Origin: SKVR01 sp046291875
GTDB taxonomy: Bacteria; Bacteroidota; Bacteroidia; Bacteroidales; UBA7960
Reading direction: 5' to 3'
NCBI GenBank assembly: GCA_046291875.1
Contig: JBKBSF010000006.1
Location: forward strand, 1-64,000
DNA length: 64,000 nucleotides
The notes beneath the pieces are model-generated. The model did not search any database. It was not told where the DNA came from and was given only the letters and a program-made list of their open reading frames with translations. Positions 16,004 to 25,500 of the stretch are shown here, in pieces. Numbering within the stretch: the first letter of the stretch is position 1; each line of letters starts with the position of its first letter. The position numbers and the translations under genes are program-made.

Positions 16004-16963
16004 ATGACCCTCCAACAACTTGAATACATCGTTGCGCTTGACACTTGCCGCCATTTTGTTACGGCTGCCGAAAAATGTTTTGTTACCCAGCCCACCCTTA
16101 CCATGCAGGTAAAGAAACTGGAAGAGGAGTTGGGCATCAGGATCTTTAACCGTTGCCATAAGCCCTTGCGCCCTACCCCTGCCGGAGAAAAGATCATCAG
16201 CCATGCTTACAGGATTTTGCGTGAGGTAAACCAGATGAAAGAGTATGTAAACAACCGCAAAGGGTTGCTGGCGGGCACGTGGCGCCTGGGGGTGATCCCC
16301 AGCCTGGCTCCTTATCTTCTGCCGTTGTTTCTTCCATCGTTCATTAAAGAGTATCCGCAGGTGCAGCTGAAGGTATTTGAGATGCAAACCGCCGACATTA
16401 TTGCAGCCCTTCGCGAAGATAGGCTGGACATGGGTTTGCTGGTAACCCCCCTTGAGCAGCGCGACATCCTGGAAACTCCTTTGTTTGAAGAGCCCTTCCT
16501 GCTTTACCTGCCCCACGATCATCCCCTGGGATTGAAAGAGGAGGTGAACCCTGCCGATCTTGACATCGGCCAGATGCTGGTACTTACCGAAGGGCATTGT
16601 TTCCGCAATCAGATCCTGAACATATGCGGGGAGCAGGCACAGGGAGGGCACCACAATTTCTTTTACGAAAGTGGCAGCATAGAGACCCTCAAGCGCATGG
16701 TAGATCAGGGCATGGGCTACACGTTGATACCATGGCTCTCTGCCGGAGAAAAAAGATTGCCCATGCGAATCCGCCCCTTTGCACAGCCCCAGCCCGTACG
16801 GGAAGTCTCTTTGGTTTACGGGCACAACTTCAGCCAGCATACGCTGCTGGAGAAGCTGGCGGAGAAGATACTACAGTCCATTCCGGCAGCCCTGCACACC
16901 GGCACCCCATCCCTGAAAGTATCCATCGGACAGACACAGGAAACAACCCCAAAGACGGCATGA
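16004..16963 (+). CDS. oxyR: Hydrogen-peroxide-sensing LysR-type regulator OxyR
   Basis: The 319-residue protein has an N-terminal LysR winged HTH (MTLQQLEYIVALDTCRHFVT, then TQPTLTMQVKKLEEELG) and a type 2 periplasmic-binding-like sensor domain. The segment TEGHCFRNQILNICG places cysteines exactly at positions 199 and 208, the redox pair of E. coli OxyR, with the same spacing of nine residues. The regulator should therefore sense peroxide by disulfide formation. It is divergent from ahpC with a plausible operator between them. The C-terminus carries a polar tail of about 25 residues (TGTPSLKVSIGQTQETTPKTA region) beyond the usual end. Start is the ATG at 16004, just after a C-rich run. Confidence 0.95.
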   Translation: MTLQQLEYIVALDTCRHFVTAAEKCFVTQPTLTMQVKKLEEELGIRIFNRCHKPLRPTPAGEKIISHAYRILREVNQMKEYVNNRKGLLAGTWRLGVIPSLAPYLLPLFLPSFIKEYPQVQLKVFEMQTADIIAALREDRLDMGLLVTPLEQRDILETPLFEEPFLLYLPHDHPLGLKEEVNPADLDIGQMLVLTEGHCFRNQILNICGEQAQGGHHNFFYESGSIETLKRMVDQGMGYTLIPWLSAGEKRLPMRIRPFAQPQPVREVSLVYGHNFSQHTLLEKLAEKILQSIPAALHTGTPSLKVSIGQTQETTPKTA

Positions 16964-17083
16964 GTCCTTGAGGTAGCGCACACCGCCTGCAGGCTGAGTT
17001 TGCAGCAATTGCACCAAAACAGGCAGACACCAACCTGTTAAGCTGTTGTTTAACAAAACAGCACAGGCAATAGCAAAATCAGA

Positions 17084-17091
17084 TATCTTTG
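17084..17091 (+). promoter_or_regulatory. -7 box (TATCTTTG) upstream of the FtsX-type permease
   Basis: TATCTTTG followed by C fits the TAnnTTTG consensus about 80 bases before the permease start. No clear TTTG is found at the right distance. A short inverted repeat GCTGTT/AACAGC lies upstream at 17042-17062, which might be an operator or the end of the oxyR transcript. Confidence 0.4.
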
Positions 17092-17171
17092 CAGCCGGAA
17101 ACTGCCAGTGAGACTGTTGCAGGATAAAATACCCGAAATCTGTCTTTGTGTTACTGATTATTTACTGATAA

Positions 17172-19646
17172 ATGATTAATCCTTTGATTTATGGTTTCCG
17201 GGTATCCTTCCGTCGTTTGTTCAAGGAGCGGAAATTCACCCTGATCAACACATCGGGTCTGGCTGTGAGTATGGCGGCTGCCTTGCTGATCTTTCTCTAC
17301 CTGCTTTTCGAAACCAGCTACGACAAGCATCACCACAATCACCAGAACATTTACCGGTTGGCTACCCAGGTTGCCATGGGAGGCGAAACACATGCCATGG
17401 CAATGAATTCGGCAGCGATGGGCCCCCTGCTCGTGGAGCAGGTACCCGAAATCACAGACTACCTGCGGATCTTCCCAGCCAACTTCTTTTTCAGAAATCT
17501 CATTTATCGCTACAGGGACAAAAGCTTTCACGAAAATCGTGTGCAGGCAGTAGATTCCACATTTTTTGATTTCTTCACCTATACCTTTCTGTACGGCAAC
17601 CCCGAAACCGCTCTCACAACGCCCTTTTCTCTGGTTATGACAGAGAGGATGGCGCAAAGGTATTTTGGCGACGAACCACCCCTGGGTAAGGTAATAGAAG
17701 TAGAGGGAGCAGGTCATTTTACGGTTACCGCAGTGGTATCCAACCCATTGCCCAACAGCCACATGTTTCTGGATGGGATGTTCTCCATCTCCACTTTGTA
17801 TCACCTGGAGCACCTTATCAGCAAAGGCTATCTGCACGGTTCAAGCTGGCCCTTTTTGCAGCAAAGCTTCGACAACCGGATCATCTGGTTGTATGTAAAG
17901 ACCCAACCCGGGTTCGATCCTGATGAATTTTTGCGCAACCGATGGCTTCCCCTGCACGAAAGTCATATCGGGGGATCAGGGGGAGAAGAAACGTTGCTCT
18001 TCCAGCCTCTTGCAGATATCCATCTTACCAGCAAGCTGGCCTACGAAATGACCAACCAGACCAATACGGTAACGATGATGAATCCTGATCTGATCAGGAT
18101 ATTTACCCTGATAGGGATCCTGCTGCTTGTGCTGGCAGCCATCAACTACACCAACATCTCCATCAGCCGTTTTCAACAAAGAGGGAAAGAAATGGGGGTA
18201 AAGAAAGTTGTCGGAGCCCTGAAGAAAGACCTGGTAATACAATTTCTCGCCGAATCGATCCTTACCTCGCTGGTTGCTTTTTTCCTTGCCCTGTTGCTGA
18301 TTGAGATCCTGCTGCCGGAGATCAACCGGTTGCTGAGGGTGCCCCTTTCGCTGAACATCTTTCAGAATCTGAACCTGATCCTTTTGTTTGGTGCCATTGC
18401 ACTTTTTACGGGAATTGTATCAGGGCTGTACCCTGCGGTATATTTTGCATCCGCCTCTCCCCTCAGAGCGCTCAACAAGAGGTTTGGCGCCGGAAAAGGA
18501 TCGCTGGGGTTGAAAAAGATCCTGATTGTGGTGCAGTTCATGATTTCGGTTTTTATGGTGGTGGCCACCATCGTTGTTTGGCAGCAACTGGCCTATATCA
18601 CCAACAGAGATCTGGGTTTTGATCCTCACAACGTAGTGATTGTTGAACTTACAGACCAGACAAGCAGACAAAATGCAAGGGCCATAAGGGATGAGCTGCT
18701 GCAAAACCCCGGCTTTAAGGATGCAGCACTGTCCAACTATTTCCCCTCACGCATCAGTTTCTCGCACGCAATGGATGTTATGATCAACAACCAGAAACTG
18801 CAAGTTGTGGCCAATATTGCCCAGGTAGATCCTCATTTTACTGCCTTTATGGGCATCGGCCTGGCAGAAGGTCGCTTTTTCGATGCAGACAACCCTTCTG
18901 ATTTTCACAGTGCAGCACTGATCAACCGCACTGCTCAAAAACTGTTTCAATGGGACAACCCCATCGGGCAATCCATCGAAATGAATTTTACATGGCCCGA
19001 TGGCATCTTCACGGGCAACCGAAAGGTTATTGGGGTAATGGAAGATTTTCATTTTGCATCGCGCACAAGATCTATCGAACCCATGATCTTTTTCCCCATG
19101 ACCGAGCAGGCAGCTTACATCAATTTACGTATTGAGGAGGGTAAAACGGCTGAAGCCCTTGGCTTTCTTACAGATCAATGGCAGAAGATGCGGCAGGGAT
19201 ACCCCCTGACCTTCTTCTTTCTGGATCGTACTATTGTATTTATGTACCATTCGCAGCGCATATTGAGCCTTTTCTTTGCCGCTTTTGCCGTATTGTGCAT
19301 CTTCATTGCCTTCCTTGGATTGTATGGCCTTTCCGCCTATTCCATAGAACAACGCACTCGCGAGATCGGAATCCGCAAAGTACTGGGAGCCAACACTGCG
19401 GAGATTATGTACCTGCTGGCAAAAGAATTCCTGCTACTCATTACAGTGGCCGGATTGCTTGCCTCCGGTATTGCATGGATTTTCCTTCAGCAGTGGCTCG
19501 GTGGATTTGCCTATCATACCCATCTGGGAATAATCCCCTTCATCGCCGGATTGTTGTCGGCCTATGTGGTTGCAATGCTTGCCGTGGTGGTGCATGTACG
19601 AAAGGCCAGCCGCCTCAACCCGGCACAAGCTGTAAGGTACGAATAA
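17172..19646 (+). CDS. ABC transporter permease of the FtsX/MacB type, 824 residues
   Basis: The protein has the duplicated architecture common in Bacteroidota: TM helix 1 near residue 25-45, a periplasmic MacB core domain, three TM helices (about 310-440) forming FtsX domain 1, then another helix near 450-475. A second periplasmic domain and a final three-helix FtsX domain (about 690-815) follow. FtsX signature motifs GKEMGVKKVVGA and TREIGIRKVLGANT are present. Such mechanotransmission permeases pair with a LolD/MacB-like ATPase to move lipoproteins, peptides or drugs, or to regulate cell-wall enzymes. No ATPase gene is adjacent, so the partner must be elsewhere. It appears to be a single-gene unit. 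Confidence 0.9.
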   Translation: MINPLIYGFRVSFRRLFKERKFTLINTSGLAVSMAAALLIFLYLLFETSYDKHHHNHQNIYRLATQVAMGGETHAMAMNSAAMGPLLVEQVPEITDYLRIFPANFFFRNLIYRYRDKSFHENRVQAVDSTFFDFFTYTFLYGNPETALTTPFSLVMTERMAQRYFGDEPPLGKVIEVEGAGHFTVTAVVSNPLPNSHMFLDGMFSISTLYHLEHLISKGYLHGSSWPFLQQSFDNRIIWLYVKTQPGFDPDEFLRNRWLPLHESHIGGSGGEETLLFQPLADIHLTSKLAYEMTNQTNTVTMMNPDLIRIFTLIGILLLVLAAINYTNISISRFQQRGKEMGVKKVVGALKKDLVIQFLAESILTSLVAFFLALLLIEILLPEINRLLRVPLSLNIFQNLNLILLFGAIALFTGIVSGLYPAVYFASASPLRALNKRFGAGKGSLGLKKILIVVQFMISVFMVVATIVVWQQLAYITNRDLGFDPHNVVIVELTDQTSRQNARAIRDELLQNPGFKDAALSNYFPSRISFSHAMDVMINNQKLQVVANIAQVDPHFTAFMGIGLAEGRFFDADNPSDFHSAALINRTAQKLFQWDNPIGQSIEMNFTWPDGIFTGNRKVIGVMEDFHFASRTRSIEPMIFFPMTEQAAYINLRIEEGKTAEALGFLTDQWQKMRQGYPLTFFFLDRTIVFMYHSQRILSLFFAAFAVLCIFIAFLGLYGLSAYSIEQRTREIGIRKVLGANTAEIMYLLAKEFLLLITVAGLLASGIAWIFLQQWLGGFAYHTHLGIIPFIAGLLSAYVVAMLAVVVHVRKASRLNPAQAVRYE

Positions 19647-19884
19647 AAAAGTGCCCTGATCTTAGCAGCCGGCTTCCAGCTTCCTGGCCATCTTTCTGTC
19701 GCCCTTCTCCCTGATTCCATCTCCGGCATTCCTTTTCCGGTCTCGTGGTATTTGACCGAAGCCTTTGGCAAATCAATCCCGCATCCTTTCAGTCGCGGGA
19801 CTGTGTGCAGAGCCCACAGCAGTTCATTATTCAACAGAGTATTAATTTTATTTAGTGTGTTTTTAATTTTATTGATTTTTTTAT

Positions 19885-19910
19885 TACTTTTGATGCAAAT
19901 ATTTTGCATC
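19885..19910 (+). promoter_or_regulatory. -7 box and abutting 8-bp palindromic operator before the DUF2089 gene
   Basis: TACTTTTG (19885-19892) is a consensus -7 box. It is followed at once by GATGCAAA (19892-19899), three bases, and TTTGCATC (19903-19910), a perfect 8-bp inverted repeat. The ATG of the DUF2089 gene is the very next base. A protein bound here would cover the transcription start and the ribosome-binding region. The downstream gene encodes an HTH protein, so autorepression is the simplest idea. Confidence 0.6.
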
Positions 19911-20192
19911 ATGTTAAAGAAAATGCCATTACAGTGCCCATCATGCTCCAGCCCCCTGGAAGTAAAAACCCTGCAGTGTGCGCAATGTGCCACTACAGTG
20001 AATGGTCATTTCCCGCTCCCTTTGCTGGCCTCTCTTGAAGCCGATGATCAGTCCTTTGTGATAGAATTCGTTAAATCGAGCGGAAGCCTTAAAGAAATGG
20101 CCAGGCACCTGGGTTTAAGCTACCCCAGTGTTCGCAACCGGCTGGATGAACTTATCAGTAAAATCAAAAACCTGGAAAACTCAAACCCATGA
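19911..20192 (+). CDS. DUF2089 family protein: zinc ribbon plus HTH
   Basis: The 93-residue protein has a four-cysteine zinc ribbon near its N-terminus (CPSCSSPLE ... CAQCATT). A hydrophobic-polar helix follows, and then a sigma-like helix-turn-helix SLKEMARHLGLSYPSVRNRL, the layout of DUF2089. The ATG at 19911 is chosen because the in-frame upstream extension is a hydrophobic, AT-rich artefact and the palindrome ends exactly at this ATG. The stop overlaps the start of the YIP1-type gene by four bases, showing translational coupling. It is probably a small transcription regulator of its own operon. Confidence 0.85.
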   Translation: MLKKMPLQCPSCSSPLEVKTLQCAQCATTVNGHFPLPLLASLEADDQSFVIEFVKSSGSLKEMARHLGLSYPSVRNRLDELISKIKNLENSNP

Positions 20193-20812
20193 CAACCCTG
20201 TTTCGCAATCCCAAAAGCATTTACAATCCCTTTGTTTACATTGCAGGAAAAGAGGCTTTACTTACCGGACTGGCCATCATTGCAATAACTGGTCTGGTAG
20301 GATGGCTGAGCCACAACTGGCTCGACGGCATGCTCGACATGCACTATGGCCCCCAGGGTGCTCTCTGGATGCACATTGCTTTAGGACTTACCAATTGGCT
20401 GTCGGCGGTGGCAGTATTCACCCCCATGGCCATGGCTCTTTCCCCTTCGCGGGTGCGGATTATCGACATTGCCGGCACCATGGCCCTGGCCAGATTTCCC
20501 ATGTTGCTGGCAGTGGCAACTGGCTTCCTCAATGCCCCACGAAAGCTGGCCCAATGGACCCTTCACACCTACCTGGAGCAAGGCGATCCCGTTGCTCTTT
20601 CCTGGATGGATATTTTGCTGGCTGGTATGGCCCTGATTGCAATTGTTTGCATGGTGGTATGGGTGGTGGTACTTATGTACAATGCCTATAAGATCTCGGC
20701 AAACATCAGCGGTACCAAGGCTGGCGTATCCTTTACCATTGCAATGATCATTGCCTACGTTATATCAAAAGTTGCCGCAGGCTTGCTGATCCATAACTTT
20801 GCCGTAATCTGA
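20189..20812 (+). CDS. YIP1-family integral membrane protein
   Basis: The 207-residue product has about five transmembrane helices (residues roughly 22-42, 60-80, 88-112, 140-170 and 180-203), starting with NPKSIYNPFVYIAGKEALLTG. The overall pattern is that of bacterial YIP1 domain proteins, whose function is unclear. It overlaps the DUF2089 gene by four bases and is followed 72 bases later by an exported alpha/beta hydrolase. This three-gene order recurs in Bacteroidota as far as I know. The operon could respond to membrane or envelope conditions; this is inference. Confidence 0.75.
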   Translation: MTTLFRNPKSIYNPFVYIAGKEALLTGLAIIAITGLVGWLSHNWLDGMLDMHYGPQGALWMHIALGLTNWLSAVAVFTPMAMALSPSRVRIIDIAGTMALARFPMLLAVATGFLNAPRKLAQWTLHTYLEQGDPVALSWMDILLAGMALIAIVCMVVWVVVLMYNAYKISANISGTKAGVSFTIAMIIAYVISKVAAGLLIHNFAVI

Positions 20813-20884
20813 CAGCACTGTTGCATCCATCTTAGTCATTAATACTAAAATCCATCCTGACATATAACCAAAAATCGAACTAGA

Positions 20885-22276
20885 ATGAAAGTCATTGTAT
20901 TTTTTCTGATGGCCCTGCTGCTGGCAATGCAAAGCAAGGCACAACCGGTGGAAGGCTCGTGGTACGGCCTCCTCAAGGTTCAAGGCATGGAGATTACGAT
21001 CGTAATCAACATCACCCCAACACCCGAAGGCTTGCAGGCTACCATGGACAGCCCCGACCAAGGTGCTTTCGACATCCCTGTAGATGAAATAAGTTTCGAG
21101 GATGGGGTATTACGGTTTGCCATACGATCGGTGGCGATGCAATACTCCGGCACCTTGAAAGAGGGTATCATTGAAGGTACCTTTACACAGGCCGGAATGG
21201 ATTTGCCTCTTGATCTGGGCCGCGAAAAACCCGACAAGCAAACCCTGGTACGCCCCCAGGAGCCTCAGCCTCCTTTCCCCTATCATGTGGAAGAGGTGTT
21301 TTTCCAAAATCCCAAAGCGGGAATACGACTGGCGGGCACCCTTACCATGCCCCAACGCCAGGGTTTTTTTCCCGCCGTTGTAATGATAACCGGTAGCGGG
21401 CCCCAGAACCGCGATGAGGAGATCTTTGGCCACAAACCCTTCAAGGTAATTGCCGACCACCTTACCCGCCATGGCATTGCGGTGTTGCGATTCGACGATC
21501 GCGGGGTAGCACAATCGGAGGGCGATTTTGCTTCGGCAACCTCTTACGATTTTGCTACCGATGTAGAAGCTGCGGTAAACTACCTGCGCACCCGCCCGGA
21601 GATCAACCGCACCCGGATCGGATTGATAGGCCACAGCGAAGGTGGGATAATTGCCCCCATTGTTGCCTCCCAGATTCCCGACAGGATCGGGTTTATCGTA
21701 CTGATGGCCGGCACAGGTTTTCGCGGAGATGTGTTATTGCTGGAGCAACAGCGCCTGATCTTTGAGGTAATGGGAATGGATGCCGAAGAGATAGAGAGAG
21801 GCAGGATGATCAACACACGGGTTTTCGAGATGATTCAACACATACACGATACAGAGATCCTGAAACCGGCTCTGCAATCATTCCTGGAAGAGATCTTTAA
21901 GGATGATGAAATCCCTGCAGGCTTAACCCGCGAAATGTATGTGCAGCAAATCATGGCTCAAACCACCAACCCCTGGATGCTTACCTTTTTGCGCCTCGAC
22001 CCTACTGTATACCTGGAGAAAGTAAAGGCTCCGGTACTGGCCATCAATGGCACCAACGACCTGCAGGTACCCCCTGACAATCTGCAAGCCATAGAAGCAG
22101 CCCTGCACAGGGGTGGCAACACAAGGGTTACCCTGATGGAATTCCCGGGGCTCAATCATCTTTTTCAGGAGTGCGAAACGGGCGATCCGGCCAACTATGC
22201 AACCATAGAGCAGACCTTTGCCCCCCAGGTACTTGAGAAACTCAGCACCTGGATTATCCAAAAAACATCGCCATGA
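20885..22276 (+). CDS. Exported alpha/beta hydrolase (serine esterase or peptidase-like)
   Basis: The 463-residue protein begins with a Sec signal (MKVIVFFLMALLLAMQSKAQ). An N-terminal strand-rich domain of about 115 residues (EGSWYGLLKVQGMEITIVI region) follows, as often found before this hydrolase type. The catalytic domain has the oxyanion segment ITGSGPQNRDE, nucleophile Ser251 in GHSEGG, Asp in INGTNDLQVPP and His in FPGLNHLFQ. It lies third in the DUF2089-YIP1 operon and ends before a hairpin terminator. Substrate not predictable; an ester or a short peptide in the periplasm is likely. Confidence 0.9.
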   Translation: MKVIVFFLMALLLAMQSKAQPVEGSWYGLLKVQGMEITIVINITPTPEGLQATMDSPDQGAFDIPVDEISFEDGVLRFAIRSVAMQYSGTLKEGIIEGTFTQAGMDLPLDLGREKPDKQTLVRPQEPQPPFPYHVEEVFFQNPKAGIRLAGTLTMPQRQGFFPAVVMITGSGPQNRDEEIFGHKPFKVIADHLTRHGIAVLRFDDRGVAQSEGDFASATSYDFATDVEAAVNYLRTRPEINRTRIGLIGHSEGGIIAPIVASQIPDRIGFIVLMAGTGFRGDVLLLEQQRLIFEVMGMDAEEIERGRMINTRVFEMIQHIHDTEILKPALQSFLEEIFKDDEIPAGLTREMYVQQIMAQTTNPWMLTFLRLDPTVYLEKVKAPVLAINGTNDLQVPPDNLQAIEAALHRGGNTRVTLMEFPGLNHLFQECETGDPANYATIEQTFAPQVLEKLSTWIIQKTSP

Positions 22277-22406
22277 AAAGATTTTCCTGTTATTCCATAG
22301 GTACCAAAAACGATTCTCAACAACCTTAGCAGGATTTTTCGAGAGCGCACGATACTTTGCCTTTGATACATCTGGTTTTTACCCCCAGATCAGTTCAATC
22401 TGCCTG

Positions 22407-22443
22407 ATGCCGGAATGTGATGTTATTCACATCCCGGCATTTT
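22407..22443 (+). terminator. Hairpin terminator of the DUF2089-YIP1-hydrolase operon
   Basis: ATGCCGG-A-ATGTGA pairs with TCACAT-C-CCGGCAT (one mismatch) around the loop TGTTAT, followed by TTTTC. No other gene is seen between 22277 and 22560. Confidence 0.7.
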
Positions 22444-22560
22444 CAATGTTTCCAAAAGCATTGAAAAAAAAACTTAACGTGAAGTTTTTAACCAATGTTA
22501 ACAAATAAAAATTATTTTTACCGCCCTACACAAACAAATATCAACCAAAAACTCATTACA

Positions 22561-25500
22561 ATGAAACCCCATTTATTGTTATTACATTTTTCTATCATTC
22601 TACTATTGAGCAACATCGGTTTTTCGCAAGAGTTTACAGAAAAGGTGCTCGTTGGCGATCAGGTAGTATTGAAGGCCACTGGCGCTGAAGGCCCTTTTCA
22701 ATGGCAGGAAAGCAGCGACAACACCAATTGGACCCCAATTGATGGCGCAACCGAAAGCAGCTATACCTTTATTGCTGCAGGCACAGCAGGAGACCAGAAA
22801 TACTTCAGGGCAGCTCTGGAAAACACCAACTGCGACCCAGGAGAGTGGTTCTATAGCTCTGTAATTCATCATATACTCATTGACAATCTCAGCGAAGTGG
22901 AAGCAGGTGACTATTTTCGGGGCGGGATAGTTTTTAATTACAAAACTGATGGAACAGAAAAACGTATCTCAAGCACCCAGGACGACACAACAGGAGTAAG
23001 ATGGGGGTGTGTGGCGCAGTATATTCATACCACTTACGAGGATGGGCAATACAACACCACCAAAATCATGGAAGATTGCCCTGAAAGGCCCATCGCGGCA
23101 AGCGTTTGCGATGATTCAGAACTTAATGGCTATGTCGACTGGCACCTACCCTCCTATCAGGAATTGCACAGACTGAACCAGGCAAAAGACTTGGTGGGAG
23201 GTTTTTTGCCAAAAGATTACTGGTCAAGCACTGCGCAAGGTTCAGGATTGCAGCATTTACGGGCATGGGGTCGCCTTTTTAGCCTTAACATGTCCTATAC
23301 ACGCCATCGCAATGAAACCGATCCGGTTCGTTGCATCCGGCCTTTTTTAACCTCCGATGTTACCCGCTCGACAGTTGTTTTTGGAGAATTGCCCACTGCG
23401 GTCAACATTACCGCACAACCTGAAGCCATAATCGTTTGCACCGCATCTCCCGTAACCCTCAGCGTAACGGCAGAAGGAACAGAGCCATTGTCGTACCAGT
23501 GGTTTAAAAATGGTGATGCATTGATTGGTTTTACGCAAAGTGCATTGACCATTGAAGCAACAGACCTGAGCCATGAGGGTTTGTACAGATGCGAAATCAC
23601 CAATGCCTGCAGTACTGTAAGCAGCCAGGAGGCGGAACTAAAAGTTATTCAACTCATCGTAAATGCGGGAGGCGATAATGAATTTTGCAGTGGCACTGCA
23701 TACGCCATCAATGCTTCTGTGATTTCCAATCATCCAGAAATATCGGGAACCCTGCAATATTCATGGACACCCGTTGATGGTCTTGACCAGCCAGACATAC
23801 TGAATCCTTCAGCACAACCATTGCAAAGCACTTCCTATACACTTACAGCAACCGATCAACAGGAATGTGTTGCATCCGATTCTTTTCACCTTACCGTACT
23901 TGACCCAGTGATCCTGCAGACACAGCCCCTTTCGCAGCAGGCTTGTCCCGGCGAAGATGTTTCTTTTACCGTTAGCGCCACTGGCACTGAACCTGTTTCT
24001 TATCAATGGTTCAAAGGTGGTGAGATCATTGCAAATGCCACAGAAAATACACTTTCGCTTCCGGCCATCACCGCTGAAGATGCAGGAATATACACCTGTG
24101 AAGTAACCAATGCTTGCGGTACCATTACCAGTGAGGATGCTGACCTGGAAGTACATCTCCCCCTGATCCTTCTTTCCCAGCCCCTTTCTCAGAACGTCTG
24201 TCCTGGGGGAGAAGTAATTTTCTCCCTAGAGGTTTCAGGAGAAGAACCTTTGAGTTTCCAGTGGAAAAAGAACGGAACAAACATTCCGGATGCCACCGGC
24301 AGCGGCTTTGTAGTCAACAATGCCAACCCGGAAGATGAAGGAGTTTACATCTGCGAAATCACCAATGTATGCGGGAGTGTTGCCAGCGAAGAAGCCGAAC
24401 TTAAGGTGATTCTGTTAACCGTACATGCGGGTGCCGATAACAATTTCTGCGATGGCGAATCCTACCAGGTCAATGCTTCTGCCCTATCCAATCACCCTGA
24501 CGCATCAGGAATACTGCTCTATTCCTGGACTCCGGCCACCGGACTTAATGACCCGAACATCCCCAACCCTATGGCAGAGCCTCTTGAAACAACCACCTAT
24601 ACTTTGCTGGTAACCGACGAAGCAGGATGTACGGGTACAGGTTCATTTACCCTTACGCTATTGGAAAGCCTGACCATTATATCCCAACCCATACCATTGA
24701 GTGTTTGCCTATATGCAACTGCAACTTTTGCTACCGAGGCTGAAGGCAGCGGCCCCATCAGTTATCAATGGAAAAAAGACGGACAAATCATCAATGACGC
24801 GACCAATAATCAATTTATCATCGAAAACACCCAGATGGAAGACGAGGGAATTTACAGCTGCGAAATAACTCATCCCTGTGGCACTATGGTAACGGAAGAG
24901 GCCGGGCTCAAAGTGATACAACTCAGCGTTGATGCCGGGCAGGATGTACATATTTGCCCAGGCAATGACACCCTGTTGCAAGCTACCGCCAACAGCAACC
25001 ACCCCTCAGTGTCAGGAAGTTTCCATTGGGTGTGGGAACCCGCATCTGACCTCTCGGATGCTACTCTTCCCAACCCGGTGGCAAACCCTGAAACCCAGGT
25101 TGAATACACAGCAACTGCCACAGACCAGTTGGGATGCAGTGCAGCAGATATGGTTACAGTTTTTGTCAGATCACCCTTTGAAAATGAACAGATTTGCATG
25201 GTTTCGGTGGATACCCTCAACCACAAAACCACTATCGTCTGGTCAAAGACCCCGGAGGAAGGAAGTGCAGGATTCAATATATACAGGAGCACGGAAACAG
25301 AAACATGGGAAATGGTAGGCCATGTTGCGTTTGATGAGCCCCCATTTTTCATGGATGAAACAAGCCAGCCCAATTCTTTGGCAGAAAGATTTAAAATTGC
25401 CGTAGTAGACACTTGTGGTAATGAATCAGCGAAAAGCTATTACCATAGCCCGCTATTTCTGCAGCTCACAGAGTCGGCAACCACCATGGAATTACAATGG

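Noticed and set aside
15753..16007. Arg/Lys/Asp-rich frame over the heptamer array
   Set aside because: Composition follows the seven-base repeat and it runs into the oxyR start; not a gene.
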